From Fibrobacterota bacterium (lineage in GTDB: Bacteria; Fibrobacterota; Chitinivibrionia; Chitinivibrionales; FEN-1185), in NCBI GenBank assembly GCA_003165595.1, contig PLWQ01000007.1, positions 1 to 64,000 of the forward strand: a stretch of DNA of 64,000 nucleotides, written 5' to 3'. This document shows, piece by piece, positions 54,384-64,000 of the stretch. Position 1 is the stretch's first letter, and each line of letters opens with the position of its first letter. The translations under genes were made by a program, and so were the position numbers. The notes under the pieces are model-generated. The model worked only from the letters and a program-made list of their open reading frames with translations, searched no databases and was not told where the DNA came from.

Positions 54384-55718
54384 CTATCCCTGGGAGATTT
54401 TGCATACCAGCACCAGCGAATTCCGCTTGAGGTCGTAGGTTTGCCGCCGTTCTTTCGGCAATACCTTGACATCCGCCTTCTTGAACCCGAGCTTGGAAAA
54501 CCAGTCGGCGGTCTGCGTCGTGAGAACGAAGACCTGCCGCAGTTTCATCCTTACAGCCTTTTCCTGCAGATACGACACGAGCTTCTGGCCGATGCCGAGG
54601 CTCGCGTACACTTCGTCCACGGCGATGCCCGCTATTTCTCCCATCCGGGACGAATACCGGTGCAGCGCGCCGCAGCCGTGTATCGTTCCGTCAACTTCGT
54701 AGACCGCGTAATCGGCAAGCCGGTTCTCAAGGTCCAGAGCGGTCCGCTTGACAAGCGTGCCTTTGGCGACAAACGGTTCCATGAGCTGCAGCACGTCCGG
54801 GACGTCGGCGTGGTTCATGGGCCGGACATTGTCGTGCTGGTTGGCGTAAATCATGGTGCCGAGCCCGCGGTTGGAGAAAATTTCCTTGAGGATCATGCCC
54901 TCCACCCGGCCGTCCACGACGTGCACCCGCGCCACGCCCCGCTTGCACGCCCGGCAGGCCAGCGACACCAGCTCGTAGGCCTCGCCGGCCGTGGCGCCGC
55001 TGTTCGCACCGATGAATTCTTCCGCCTCGCTCAGCGTGAATTGCGAAATGAACCCGTCGCTTGACACATACACGCTCTTGGGCACGGTAAACCCCTTGGC
55101 CCTGATGCCGCCCGCCCGGGTGACGAAAAACAATTTTGCGGCCTTGAGCTCCGTGGCAATGGTATAGGCGAGCTCGTTGGACGAAAGATTGTAGGGTTTC
55201 CCCTGGGAGTTCCACCCGATGTTGGGGAAAATGGGCATCAGCCCCTCGTTGAGCACGTTGTTGATTATGCCGATTTCGAGGGTCTCCACCATGCCCGAGC
55301 TCTGGTAATCGATGCCGCCCCGCACGCCGATGCTCCGGGCCCGCACCCAGTTGCCGATCACCGCGTTGGTCCGGTTCTCGGCAAGCATGGTCATTACCCC
55401 GTTGGACACGTCGAACGCGGCCATCTTGATAAACGGCATCGACTCCGGCGTCGATATCCGGATGCCGTTGATCATGTCGAACCTGATCTTGTAGGTGTTG
55501 AGAATATCGTCGATCCGGTCCTTTGCCCCGGGCACAAGCACGATGCGGATGCCCATGTGGTGCAACAGAGAAATGTCTTTGACCAGGATGGGAAAGAACG
55601 GGTCGCCGATGAGCGAACCTTCGATCTTGATAACGAACGTTTGGCCCCGGAACCGGTTGATATAGCTGAATGCCTGCCGGATGGTTTCGACTTGTTCCTT
55701 GAGTTGCTGCTTGTCCAT
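54384..55718 (-). CDS. argA: Amino-acid N-acetyltransferase (N-acetylglutamate synthase), ArgA type
   Basis: ArgA makes N-acetylglutamate, the first step of arginine synthesis. The first 290 residues are an amino-acid kinase-like domain (FVIKIEGSLIGDP, GIRIVLVPGAKDRID, LFFVTRAGGIRAKGF), normally the arginine-binding regulatory part. The last 150 residues are a GNAT acetyltransferase domain with the acetyl-CoA loop EVYASLGIGQKLVSYLQEKA. At 444 residues it is normal for the family. No other arg gene is adjacent. A promoter lies about 50 bases upstream. Feedback control by arginine through the kinase-like domain is expected from the family. Confidence 0.93.
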   Translation of the reverse strand: MDKQQLKEQVETIRQAFSYINRFRGQTFVIKIEGSLIGDPFFPILVKDISLLHHMGIRIVLVPGAKDRIDDILNTYKIRFDMINGIRISTPESMPFIKMAAFDVSNGVMTMLAENRTNAVIGNWVRARSIGVRGGIDYQSSGMVETLEIGIINNVLNEGLMPIFPNIGWNSQGKPYNLSSNELAYTIATELKAAKLFFVTRAGGIRAKGFTVPKSVYVSSDGFISQFTLSEAEEFIGANSGATAGEAYELVSLACRACKRGVARVHVVDGRVEGMILKEIFSNRGLGTMIYANQHDNVRPMNHADVPDVLQLMEPFVAKGTLVKRTALDLENRLADYAVYEVDGTIHGCGALHRYSSRMGEIAGIAVDEVYASLGIGQKLVSYLQEKAVRMKLRQVFVLTTQTADWFSKLGFKKADVKVLPKERRQTYDLKRNSLVLVCKISQG

Positions 55719-55764
55719 GCGACGTTTCCGCTTTCTGAGTTTCTCCGGTTATGGCCGGGCGACT

Positions 55765-55794
55765 ATGATAACCCGGCGCTTTGTCTCTTTACAA
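55765..55794 (-). promoter_or_regulatory. Promoter of argA
   Basis: On the minus strand TTGTAA (55794-55789) and TATCAT (55770-55765) are 18 bases apart. The remaining non-coding stretch 55795-56339 shows no gene I can support; a TATAAT at 56295-56300 is a possible -10 box for the transporter gene. Confidence 0.5.
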
Positions 55795-56339
55795 TATACG
55801 ATTTTGAGGCAAGGGTTGTCAGCTATTATTATCGGGCGGGGGAGAGATGGCGGCGGCCGCTTGCGATGATTATGCGCTCGCCGGCGGGAATCCTTCCATC
55901 CCTATATTCGTGGCGCTTCGGTGATTTGTGTCGGTCCTGCCAGGGTGCGCCCCTTTTGGCCCTTGTAGAGCGAAAATGCACCCCGTCCATACAGGAGCTT
56001 GTGAGAAACGTAACACCCTTTGCAAAAAGCGCTTGCGCGAAGTACCGCTCCCGTATGGCCGGGTCGCTTGCACAAGGGCCTTCCGGGGCATCACCCTGTC
56101 ACCCACACAAAAAACCGATGACCCATATTTGTATTCGCTCGCTACGGGATTCAACGCGGATTTTTCGTGAGATTCCTATTTTGTCAAAACCACCTTCGCA
56201 CTGACCGCGCTGCCGTCAAGCATGGCTCTCACATGGCTCAAGACAAGCCTGCATCCCTTTGTCAAACTTATAGCACATTGATTTTCCTTAATTGTATAAT
56301 TTACATCTGGTCACCCAATCCGAATCGATCCAGCGACTT

Positions 56340-59060
56340 ATGGAAAAGGGGCGGGCTACGCTCAAGGACCTGCATTTCTTTTCGAATTACAAATGGCCGC
56401 TGTTTGTGCTGCTGTTCTGCTGTTTTGCCGGGGCAATCCTGGGAGACAGCACCGCGGAAGCGCTGCTGCTGGCGCACTTCGACCCGCATGTGATACCCAC
56501 CATGTTTCTCGTGAACGCGGCGTTCCTGTTCTTCCTGTCCGCGTTTCTCATCTCGCTTATTGACAGAGTGGACAGAGGCTTGCTTTTTCTTGCCTTGTCT
56601 TTTGGCCATGGAGCCGTGCTGTTTCTCATCCGCGCCAGTTTGCTGTTCCATGCCGATTTCCTGTATCTGCCGCTGTTTTCCTACGCCTATGTCACCAAGA
56701 TCCTCCTGTTCCTGATGTTCTGGACCCTTGCCAACGACCTCGTAGATTCGCGTCGCGCAAGCTACGAATTCCCCTTTGTCGCCGCGGGCGGGACGCTGGG
56801 CGCGATTATGGTCTCGTTCTGCATCCCGACGCTGCTGAGAATCATTTCCCCGGAGAACCTGCTTGTGGTCTGGGCGCTGCTTTCCGTCGGGCTCGGCTGT
56901 CTTTTTGTGCCCTTTCGGGAAGTGTTCGGAGCGGCATTCAAGCCCGCGGCGGACCGCAAGGTGCGCACTGCCCGGACGCTCGCCGGCGTCGTCGACGACA
57001 TGAAGCTTGTCAACAGGGAACCGCTGCTGCGGAACATGGCCGTGTTCTATTTCCTGCTATTCTTTGTACTGCTCAACCAGCACTATACGTTCTATTCACA
57101 GCTCAAGAGACATCTCGCGGACGCAAAGGACATCGCGTCGTTTCTCGGATACTTCAACGGCATAAGCATGTTTGCAACCATCTCGCTTCAGCTGGGCGTT
57201 TCCGGTTTTGTGCTCAAGAGGATCGGGTCCACGCGTTCCATGCTCTTTTTGCCGGGGATTTTATGCGCCGTGTTTGCCGTCCTCAGCGTGGCTGCGGTTG
57301 CTTTCGGCCTGGATAGCGCCGGGCCGGGCACCGCGGCAGCGCAGTTTCTCTTCTGGGCGATCGTGGGCGGCATGGGAATGCGCGTGGCGTTCTTCGATTC
57401 CTTTTTCTCGCCGAACTTCCAGGTTTTCTTTTCAAGCCTTCCGCAGGAAATCAGGGGAAGAGGCAAGTTGTCCATCGAAGGCGTCGTGAAACCGGCCGCG
57501 ATTGCAGTCGCCAGCGTGTGGATACTGGTCGCGGTGCCACATCTCCCGCTCGCCGCGAACATGGCCGTGCTCTTCGTAGTGTCGGCGGCGGTGGTGGTGC
57601 AAACGTTCCGGATCCGCAGCAAATATGCCCAGAGCCTTACCTCCTACCTTTCCGGGTTCAGGTCAAAGAAGCTGCCGTCGCTCTTCCACCTGGTAGACGT
57701 GCCGAACGCGGAGAATTTTCTCTCGATGCTGGGGACAATTCTTGAGAAAGAGGAATACGAGATCAAGAAGTTCATTATCGAAGTACTGGCGGGAATGAAT
57801 GCCAAGGAATCCGTGGGAATGCTCGTTGAGTACATTGATAAATGTGATAGTGTGACGCGTGCGACCATCGTCTCCATGCTCACGAGGCTCCGGCGCGACG
57901 ACTGCAGGAGCACGTTCACGCGGCTCCTGGAGGACAAGGACGAACGGGTCGTTGCCAACAGCATCCTTGCGCTTGCGGCCTACAAGGATGCCGAAACGCA
58001 CGAAGGGCTCGAAGTATATCTTCACCACGCCGACAACAGGATCCGTGCCAACGCGGTGGTTGTGGAATGGGACCGGATGAAAAGCCAGCGGCAACGGGAG
58101 AACCTGCTGGAGATTCTTGATCGGATGCTTGCTTCGGAAGACAACGAAGACGTCGCCAGCGCCTTGTATGCCATCGGTGAAATCGGGTCGCTCGACTTGC
58201 TGCCCGTCGTTTCGGCTTTTGTTGAAAAGAATCCCCGGCGCGCCAAAACGTCGCTGTCAATCCGGCATCAGCTCGTTACCGCGCTGGCAAAAATGCAAAG
58301 CGAGCAGTCGTTCGACCTTATCCTGACGCTGTCGGGGGGAGCGCACGCCAGGGCGCTATGCGACCTGTGCCGCGGCGTGGAACTGCTGGTGGAGAACGGG
58401 TATCCTTTGTCCAGATGCCTGCAGCGGATCCAAACCGAGCACTACGTGCGCCGCGGCATCATTCTCAAGGCCCTGTTCTCGCGAAGGACCGAGCTTGCCA
58501 AGACGGATTGCGCGCTTCTGGAGAGCGTCGCGCAGGCCGAGGCGGCGTCGATCCATTCCGACTGGCTTTCCTTGTGTATACTTGACACAAAGGGAACCTT
58601 CAAGGAGGTCGCGCTTCTGAGGACCGCCATATACGAATCGTGCATCCTCGAAAAAACGCGCAACCTCATCTACATTGCGGCGCTGCTCGACGATACCGGG
58701 CTCATAGGCGCCGTCATGCAGCGCCTGAGACACCCCAACAGGCATGTGCGGGCCCGCGCGTTCGAAGTGCTCGACAATGCCGGAAACTCGCATGTAAACC
58801 GGTGGCTACTTTCACTGCTCGATTCCGAAGACGCGATGAAGCACGGACGCGACGCGACGATATCGTTCAAACAGCGGTCGAAGACCCTGGTGGAAACGGT
58901 ATCCGAGCACGTCACAAGTTCAAACGAATGGCTCAGGCTATGCGCCCTATATGCTTCGGGAGCGTTGTTCGACACTACGCGCGACGTGCGCTGGCAAAAG
59001 CTGTACCAGAAGGGCCTCGAAGCGACGGCGCACGCGGCCAATGCCACCCCGGTGACGTAA
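56340..59060 (+). CDS. NTT/MFS-like transporter domain fused to HEAT repeats
   Basis: About 12 membrane segments (residues about 15-430) form a transporter of the ATP:ADP antiporter (NTT)/MFS type. About 470 cytoplasmic residues follow, arranged as HEAT repeats (EEYEIKKFIIEVLAGMNAKE, SVTRATIVSMLTRLRRDDC, DERVVANSILALAAYKDA, NRHVRARAFEVLDNAG). Such NTT-HEAT proteins, often with a C-terminal cNMP-binding domain, occur in free-living spirochaetes and related bacteria; the substrate is unknown. The start MEKGRATLKD is chosen because a TATAAT lies 40 bases upstream and an earlier TTG would fall inside it. The cNMP domain is encoded by the next gene, after 23 bases. Confidence 0.75.
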   Translation: MEKGRATLKDLHFFSNYKWPLFVLLFCCFAGAILGDSTAEALLLAHFDPHVIPTMFLVNAAFLFFLSAFLISLIDRVDRGLLFLALSFGHGAVLFLIRASLLFHADFLYLPLFSYAYVTKILLFLMFWTLANDLVDSRRASYEFPFVAAGGTLGAIMVSFCIPTLLRIISPENLLVVWALLSVGLGCLFVPFREVFGAAFKPAADRKVRTARTLAGVVDDMKLVNREPLLRNMAVFYFLLFFVLLNQHYTFYSQLKRHLADAKDIASFLGYFNGISMFATISLQLGVSGFVLKRIGSTRSMLFLPGILCAVFAVLSVAAVAFGLDSAGPGTAAAQFLFWAIVGGMGMRVAFFDSFFSPNFQVFFSSLPQEIRGRGKLSIEGVVKPAAIAVASVWILVAVPHLPLAANMAVLFVVSAAVVVQTFRIRSKYAQSLTSYLSGFRSKKLPSLFHLVDVPNAENFLSMLGTILEKEEYEIKKFIIEVLAGMNAKESVGMLVEYIDKCDSVTRATIVSMLTRLRRDDCRSTFTRLLEDKDERVVANSILALAAYKDAETHEGLEVYLHHADNRIRANAVVVEWDRMKSQRQRENLLEILDRMLASEDNEDVASALYAIGEIGSLDLLPVVSAFVEKNPRRAKTSLSIRHQLVTALAKMQSEQSFDLILTLSGGAHARALCDLCRGVELLVENGYPLSRCLQRIQTEHYVRRGIILKALFSRRTELAKTDCALLESVAQAEAASIHSDWLSLCILDTKGTFKEVALLRTAIYESCILEKTRNLIYIAALLDDTGLIGAVMQRLRHPNRHVRARAFEVLDNAGNSHVNRWLLSLLDSEDAMKHGRDATISFKQRSKTLVETVSEHVTSSNEWLRLCALYASGALFDTTRDVRWQKLYQKGLEATAHAANATPVT

Positions 59061-59083
59061 CTGGAAACAATGGGCGGGAATAT

Positions 59084-59614
59084 ATGGACTCGAAAGCGTT
59101 GAAGTCGTTTGATCTGCTCGAAAACGTCATTTTCCTCAAGAAGACGCCGCTGTTCTCGGCCGTTCACACGAGCGAACTGCGGGCGGTTGCCGCGGTGGTG
59201 GAGGAGTTTACGGTTGAAGCCGGAGGCGAGCTTGTCAAGGAGAGCGATCCCGGCGACTGCGTGTATATCATCAAGGACGGCACGGTGCGCATCACCAAGA
59301 AGACGGCCGACAACAGGACGCTCGATCTTGCCGAGCTTTCGCCGGGCGAAAGCTTCGGCGAGATGGCTCTTTTCGACGACGAAGCGCGCTCCGCGAGCGC
59401 GGTTGCGCAAACCAGATGTTCTCTTTTGAGAATCAAGCGCGACGACCTGATCGACGTCATCCTCGAATACCCGATGATCGCCATAGAAATGCTTCGCATT
59501 TTCGTGAGGCGGCTGCGTAAATCCAACGCGCGCGTCGAGGCCCTGTCGGCCGGGAGGCCCAAAGGCGAGGAGAGACATTCCCAAGGCGATCTTTCACATC
59601 ACGGAAACAACTAG
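59084..59614 (+). CDS. Cyclic nucleotide-binding domain protein
   Basis: The 176-residue product is one cNMP-binding fold: FSAVHTSELRAVAAVVEE, then GDCVYIIKDGTVRI and the phosphate-binding cassette GESFGEMALFDDEARSASAV (normally GE.ALL...PRSATV). The Arg is present; the replaced Pro makes the ligand uncertain. There is no HTH domain, so it is not a CRP-type regulator. It follows the transporter gene directly, and in other bacteria the same domain is fused to the end of that transporter, so it probably acts as its regulatory subunit. Confidence 0.82.
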   Translation: MDSKALKSFDLLENVIFLKKTPLFSAVHTSELRAVAAVVEEFTVEAGGELVKESDPGDCVYIIKDGTVRITKKTADNRTLDLAELSPGESFGEMALFDDEARSASAVAQTRCSLLRIKRDDLIDVILEYPMIAIEMLRIFVRRLRKSNARVEALSAGRPKGEERHSQGDLSHHGNN

Positions 59615-59635
59615 TTGTACCCGGAAAGGACCATC

Positions 59636-61087
59636 ATGCACCTACGAAACCGACGTTCTGCCCTCTCGTGGCGCTGGCTGCTGATCGGAGCTCTCGTGGC
59701 CGGCTGCACTGCGCCCAAACAGTCGGAAATCCTCATTCACATGCTGCCGGCCCAGGAAGAATACTTTGCAAAAGAGATCATGCCGGCGTTCGACAAAGAC
59801 AGCAAGGCGAAAACCGCCGTGGTGCATTACGAGAACACGGCCGACCTCGAAAAGGAACTCACCGAGCATGCCGGCAAAGCCGCGATTGTCAAGATTCCTT
59901 TCGACAAATGCAAGACGCTTATCAGAAAGAATTACCTCAAGTCCCTCGACTCGTTTCTGTCCGATAAGGAAATGGAGGATTTCAGGTCAACCTACATGCT
60001 CACCTCGCTGGGCACCTACGACGGTAAACAGTATCTTGTGCCGCGCAAGTTTGAGACCAGGATCATGGTGTACTGCAAGAGCAAGGTGGCCGATGCCGTT
60101 ACCCGGTGGCACACCTACAAGGATGCCATAGATGCCGACATGAAGAAGATAAACGGGTATGGGCTTCCTTCGACCTACACACTCAAAGAGGATCCCAACA
60201 AGTGGGACTTTTTCGATGTGTATGTGGTCGGCTGGATCTGGGCACACACCCCGTATGACGGCAAAACCACGGGGCGCGTAGGGCATCGCTCGAAGCGGTA
60301 TTCGGGCACCTCCCTGCGCATCGTGGACCGTGTCTTCCAGTGCGGCGGCGACAGCGCGCAGGTCCTCAGTATGACCGGTGACGCGGTGACCGACGCGTTC
60401 ATGTGGGAGGCGGTCTACGCGTCGACAATTTACAACAAGAGAATGATGGATGAGCCTTGGAGCGGCACCGAGATCTGGAAGGCATTCCGCGAGGGCGACG
60501 TTTTCCTGGCGTTCATGACGCAAATCGACTGTTTCTTTATCCACGGAACCGGCCGGGACGGGCTCGACGGGTACCTCAAGAACCCCGACGACATGGGCGT
60601 GGCGGTGATGCCCGCGGGGTGTTCGGTTCTGCTGGATCCCCACGGCAATCCGCTGCGCGAGGGCGGCAGGACGATCACCACCGGCGGCTGGTGGTGGGGA
60701 ATTCCCGCAACAACGCCCGATCCGCGCCTGTCCTATCAGATGGCGCGGTTTATCACCAACACAAAGTGTCAGGTGGAGGACTGCAGCAGGTTCGGCATGA
60801 TTCCGGTTCGGAAAGACATTCTCGGCGACATGTCGATGCTGTTCGGCGGCGGCTGGGTCACCGCTGTTTACGAAACATCGTTTCGGCAGCTGATGCTGAA
60901 CAAATACGTCTCGATCCCCGGCGATGTGCACTTCGACGACGTGAGCAACGTGTATCTTGACGCATGGTACGATATCGTCGTGCACAAGAACTGGTCCGAC
61001 GCCGGCGACGTGCCGCAATGGGACCATGTGAGAAAAGTGCTTGCCGGCACCTATGTACCGCGCGTATCTTCGATACTGGGAAAGTAA
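59636..61087 (+). CDS. Extracellular solute-binding lipoprotein
   Basis: The start MHLRNRRSAL is preceded by AAGGA. A lipobox LVAGC puts the lipid on Cys about 28. The mature protein has the two-lobe layout of family 1 ABC-type solute-binding proteins: an N-terminal EILIHMLPAQEEYFAKEIM strand-helix start, a middle TMLTSLGTYDG-type hinge region (YLVPRKFETRIMVYCKSKV), and FREGDVFLAFM, then TTGGWWWGIPATT in the binding lobe. Such proteins usually bind sugars, but no permease or ATPase gene is near, so it is an orphan here. It follows the cNMP gene by 21 bases and may be co-transcribed with it. Confidence 0.8.
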   Translation: MHLRNRRSALSWRWLLIGALVAGCTAPKQSEILIHMLPAQEEYFAKEIMPAFDKDSKAKTAVVHYENTADLEKELTEHAGKAAIVKIPFDKCKTLIRKNYLKSLDSFLSDKEMEDFRSTYMLTSLGTYDGKQYLVPRKFETRIMVYCKSKVADAVTRWHTYKDAIDADMKKINGYGLPSTYTLKEDPNKWDFFDVYVVGWIWAHTPYDGKTTGRVGHRSKRYSGTSLRIVDRVFQCGGDSAQVLSMTGDAVTDAFMWEAVYASTIYNKRMMDEPWSGTEIWKAFREGDVFLAFMTQIDCFFIHGTGRDGLDGYLKNPDDMGVAVMPAGCSVLLDPHGNPLREGGRTITTGGWWWGIPATTPDPRLSYQMARFITNTKCQVEDCSRFGMIPVRKDILGDMSMLFGGGWVTAVYETSFRQLMLNKYVSIPGDVHFDDVSNVYLDAWYDIVVHKNWSDAGDVPQWDHVRKVLAGTYVPRVSSILGK

Positions 61088-61123
61088 AGAAAAGCACCCG
61101 GGAGCTTCGGCGTAACCTTGTGC

Positions 61124-61199
61124 ACCACGCCCCAAAAGCATGGTCTCTTTTCGGGAAAACGCCGCAGGCCTTTCTCTTTTGCCGTCCACCTGCACAAAA
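61124..61199 (-). repeat. Dispersed repeat family B, copy 2
   Basis: Read on the minus strand it starts TTTTGTGC, then GAGAAAGGCCTGCGGCGTTT, AAAAGAGACCATGC and GGGGCGTGGT, matching copy 1 at 40851 with similar spacing. The terminal stem survives with a G-T pair but lacks the T run. It fills most of the gap between the solute-binding protein and the TPR gene. Confidence 0.6.
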
Positions 61200-61202
61200 T
61201 GA

Positions 61203-62678
<1,476 letters not shown>

Positions 62679-62810
62679 CGGGGCGGCCCCGGTTTGGGTG
62701 GTGCCTTCACGACGACGGCAACGGCCCGGACGCGCCGCCGGCCTTAGCTCTTTTGTCAATGTAGCCGTGCATGCGCGGCAGCAAAATCCTTTCCCACAAT
62801 TTGCGGATTA

Positions 62811-62925
62811 CAGGCTGCTCACGAGGGGGTACATCCGGTTGTAATCGCGGTTCCCGAAGGTTCGCTGTCGCGTCTACTCCTTTAGTGTTGGATGCAGTCG
62901 TAGTCGTGGTGCTGCGGGATTTTTC
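62811..62925 (+). repeat. Dispersed repeat family A, copy 4
   Basis: It lacks the left hairpins but matches from CAGGCTGCTCAC through ACATCCGGTTGTAATCGCGG, then GGTTCGCTGTCGCGTCTACT and GCAGTCGTAGTCGTGGTGCT to GCGGG. It thus bridges the left part (copies 1, 2) and right part (copies 2, 3). Between the TPR gene and the last gene (62679-63165) nothing else but this copy and a promoter is seen. Confidence 0.8.
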
Positions 62926-63010
62926 AGTACCACGGGTTGTGGTCGATTTGAGACACTCCACACCATGTGGTTAACATCTTGAAATTAATGGCGATTGCAC
63001 GAATTGCCTG

Positions 63011-63039
63011 TTGACACACATTACGCAATGTTGTATAAT
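63011..63039 (+). promoter_or_regulatory. Consensus promoter of the final gene
   Basis: A perfect TTGACA (63011-63016), a 17-base spacer and a perfect TATAAT (63034-63039). The leader of about 120 bases can fold (GGGTTTCC with GGAACCC near 63062-63080). Confidence 0.85.
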
Positions 63040-63165
63040 TCGAAACAGGCCATGATGGTACGGGTTTCCAAGCCGGAACCCGGTTATCCATGGCGGTTTT
63101 ATCGAAGTGTGCCGAGGGTGCCCCTGCCAACAGGGCGCCGCCCCGGCCGAACAAAGGGGTGTGCC

Positions 63166-64000
63166 ATGAACCGTATCGACGAACTCTCGGAAAACATCGT
63201 CAATCTCTCCAAAAGCACCAGGGACTCCAATAAGTTTTACTCCATCCTTCTCGATGCGCGCGCGTCAACCGTGTCCGAGAATACCTACGACATCGCCGAA
63301 CGGCTGCTGCGGGGCGAGACCGACAATGCCAAGGCGGCTCTGGAGCACCTGTGGTCGCTCAAGAAGACCATGCAGAACGAAAGCGAGATTTCCACCATCG
63401 ACCTTCTTATCCAGTACTACCAGAGGAAGATGGATGTGGTTCGGAACAAAGAGGAACATATCAAGAGGATAAGCAAGGATTCGCGCGGGCTGCTCGAAGA
63501 CAAGCGGAAACGCGATTCGGAAATCGCCACCATCAAGCAGGAGATCGGCGATTGTTCCAGCGAGCTGAGAGACCTTACGGTAAAGCTCGACAAGCTCAAA
63601 ATCAAGGAGCAGGAGCTTAGCCTCATCGACACCCAGCTCAAGAAGGAACTCGATCTGAACGAGAACGAAATCATCAACGGATTATACGAAATCATCCTGT
63701 CGCAGCAGGAAGGCGAGAACCCGGTCGAGCAATTCACCGAAAAGCTGAATGGCCAGGTTGCCGACACTCCCGCCGGGGAGCCCGCTTCGGCCGCCCATGC
63801 TTCCGCGCCGTCCGCGGAAAGCGCGCCGCACAAGGACATCGACGACACCTCGGAACTGCCGCTTTCTAAAGTAAAGGACGCGGCGGTCGCCGACGTTCCC
63901 ATCAACGACGACATTTTCGAGGTTGACAAGGAGAAAACATCCGCGATTCCACTGGATGTCTTGAAACGGGCCAAGGGAGAGGATCTGGACGCCGGAGCAC
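63166..64000 (+). CDS. Coiled-coil protein, incomplete at window end
   Basis: The gene runs off the window without a stop; 278 codons are visible. It starts MNRIDELSENIVNLSKSTRD after AAAGGGG. Residues about 1-75 are helical, and about 80-180 form a strong coiled coil (RKMDVVRNKEEHIKRISKD, SSELRDLTVKLDKLKIKEQE, LIDTQLKKELDLNENEII). The rest is an acidic, Ala/Pro-rich, probably disordered stretch (PAGEPASAAHASAPSAE). There is no signal peptide. I do not recognise the family. A consensus promoter drives it, so it should be well expressed. Confidence 0.8.
   Translation, partial: MNRIDELSENIVNLSKSTRDSNKFYSILLDARASTVSENTYDIAERLLRGETDNAKAALEHLWSLKKTMQNESEISTIDLLIQYYQRKMDVVRNKEEHIKRISKDSRGLLEDKRKRDSEIATIKQEIGDCSSELRDLTVKLDKLKIKEQELSLIDTQLKKELDLNENEIINGLYEIILSQQEGENPVEQFTEKLNGQVADTPAGEPASAAHASAPSAESAPHKDIDDTSELPLSKVKDAAVADVPINDDIFEVDKEKTSAIPLDVLKRAKGEDLDAGA

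Noticed and set aside
55795-56291. Possible RNA or protein gene between argA and the transporter
   Set aside because: Short frames on both strands lack ribosome binding sites and domain patterns, and no tRNA, terminator or conserved RNA shape was recognised.

Overview
The window reads as chromosome of a didermic, flagellated bacterium. Supporting genes are motA/motB, fliN, a FlrB/FlrC-like sigma-54 two-component pair, a PorV-like outer-membrane barrel, hldD for LPS heptose, several secreted or lipidated proteins, and a secreted metalloprotease with a C-terminal FlgD/T9SS-like domain. The FlgD-like tail, many TPR proteins, PilZ/GGDEF proteins, an AgmX/PglI-type TonB domain and LL-diaminopimelate aminotransferase together suggest the FCB group or a neighbouring gracilicute lineage (Fibrobacterota-like is a guess). 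No rRNA or tRNA gene was seen.

Layout. 1-4.9 kb is an AT-rich accessory segment: a three-gene operon of unknown function, a MITE-like palindrome, a GIY-YIG protein, and decaying toxin-antitoxin pieces ending in the first copy of a dispersed repeat (family A). 4.9-9.8 kb holds motB, motA, a PilZ membrane protein, a STAS protein and dapL. 10-17.9 kb holds glgB, pspC, a hybrid histidine kinase, proS, an M23 peptidase and yjbQ. 17.9-24.3 kb holds the PorV-like barrel, a short fliN, hldD, a FapA-type protein and a TPR protein. 24.4-30.5 kb is a tight co-directional run: FlgN-like coiled coil, sensor kinase, sigma-54 regulator, GGDEF protein, TPR-AgmX/TonB protein. 30.7-40.7 kb has a Ser/Thr kinase and a PEGA protein facing a compact type VI secretion locus with only tssK, tssL and tssM; tssK and tssL are separated by an array of strong hairpins. 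41-46 kb holds a cold-shock gene with a terminator-like leader hairpin, a sensor with a very long coiled coil, an IspF homologue and a STAS-DUF2225 fusion. 46-52.3 kb holds secreted proteins, a probable small-RNA region with a strong terminator, a TPR protein and dsbD. 52.4-64 kb holds aconitase, argA, an NTT/MFS-HEAT transporter followed by a separate cNMP-binding protein, an orphan solute-binding lipoprotein, a TPR protein and a coiled-coil gene that runs off the window.

How the genes may work together. Motility and signalling recur: the Mot stator, FliN, an FlrBC-like pair, and c-di-GMP-type PilZ and GGDEF proteins. The kinase, PEGA protein and TssKLM form the most system-like block. The least explained structures are two dispersed intergenic repeat families (A, four copies, all on the + strand; B, two copies), the tssK-tssL hairpin array and the cold-shock leader. 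Functional names rest on motif reading by eye; no search or structure prediction was run.
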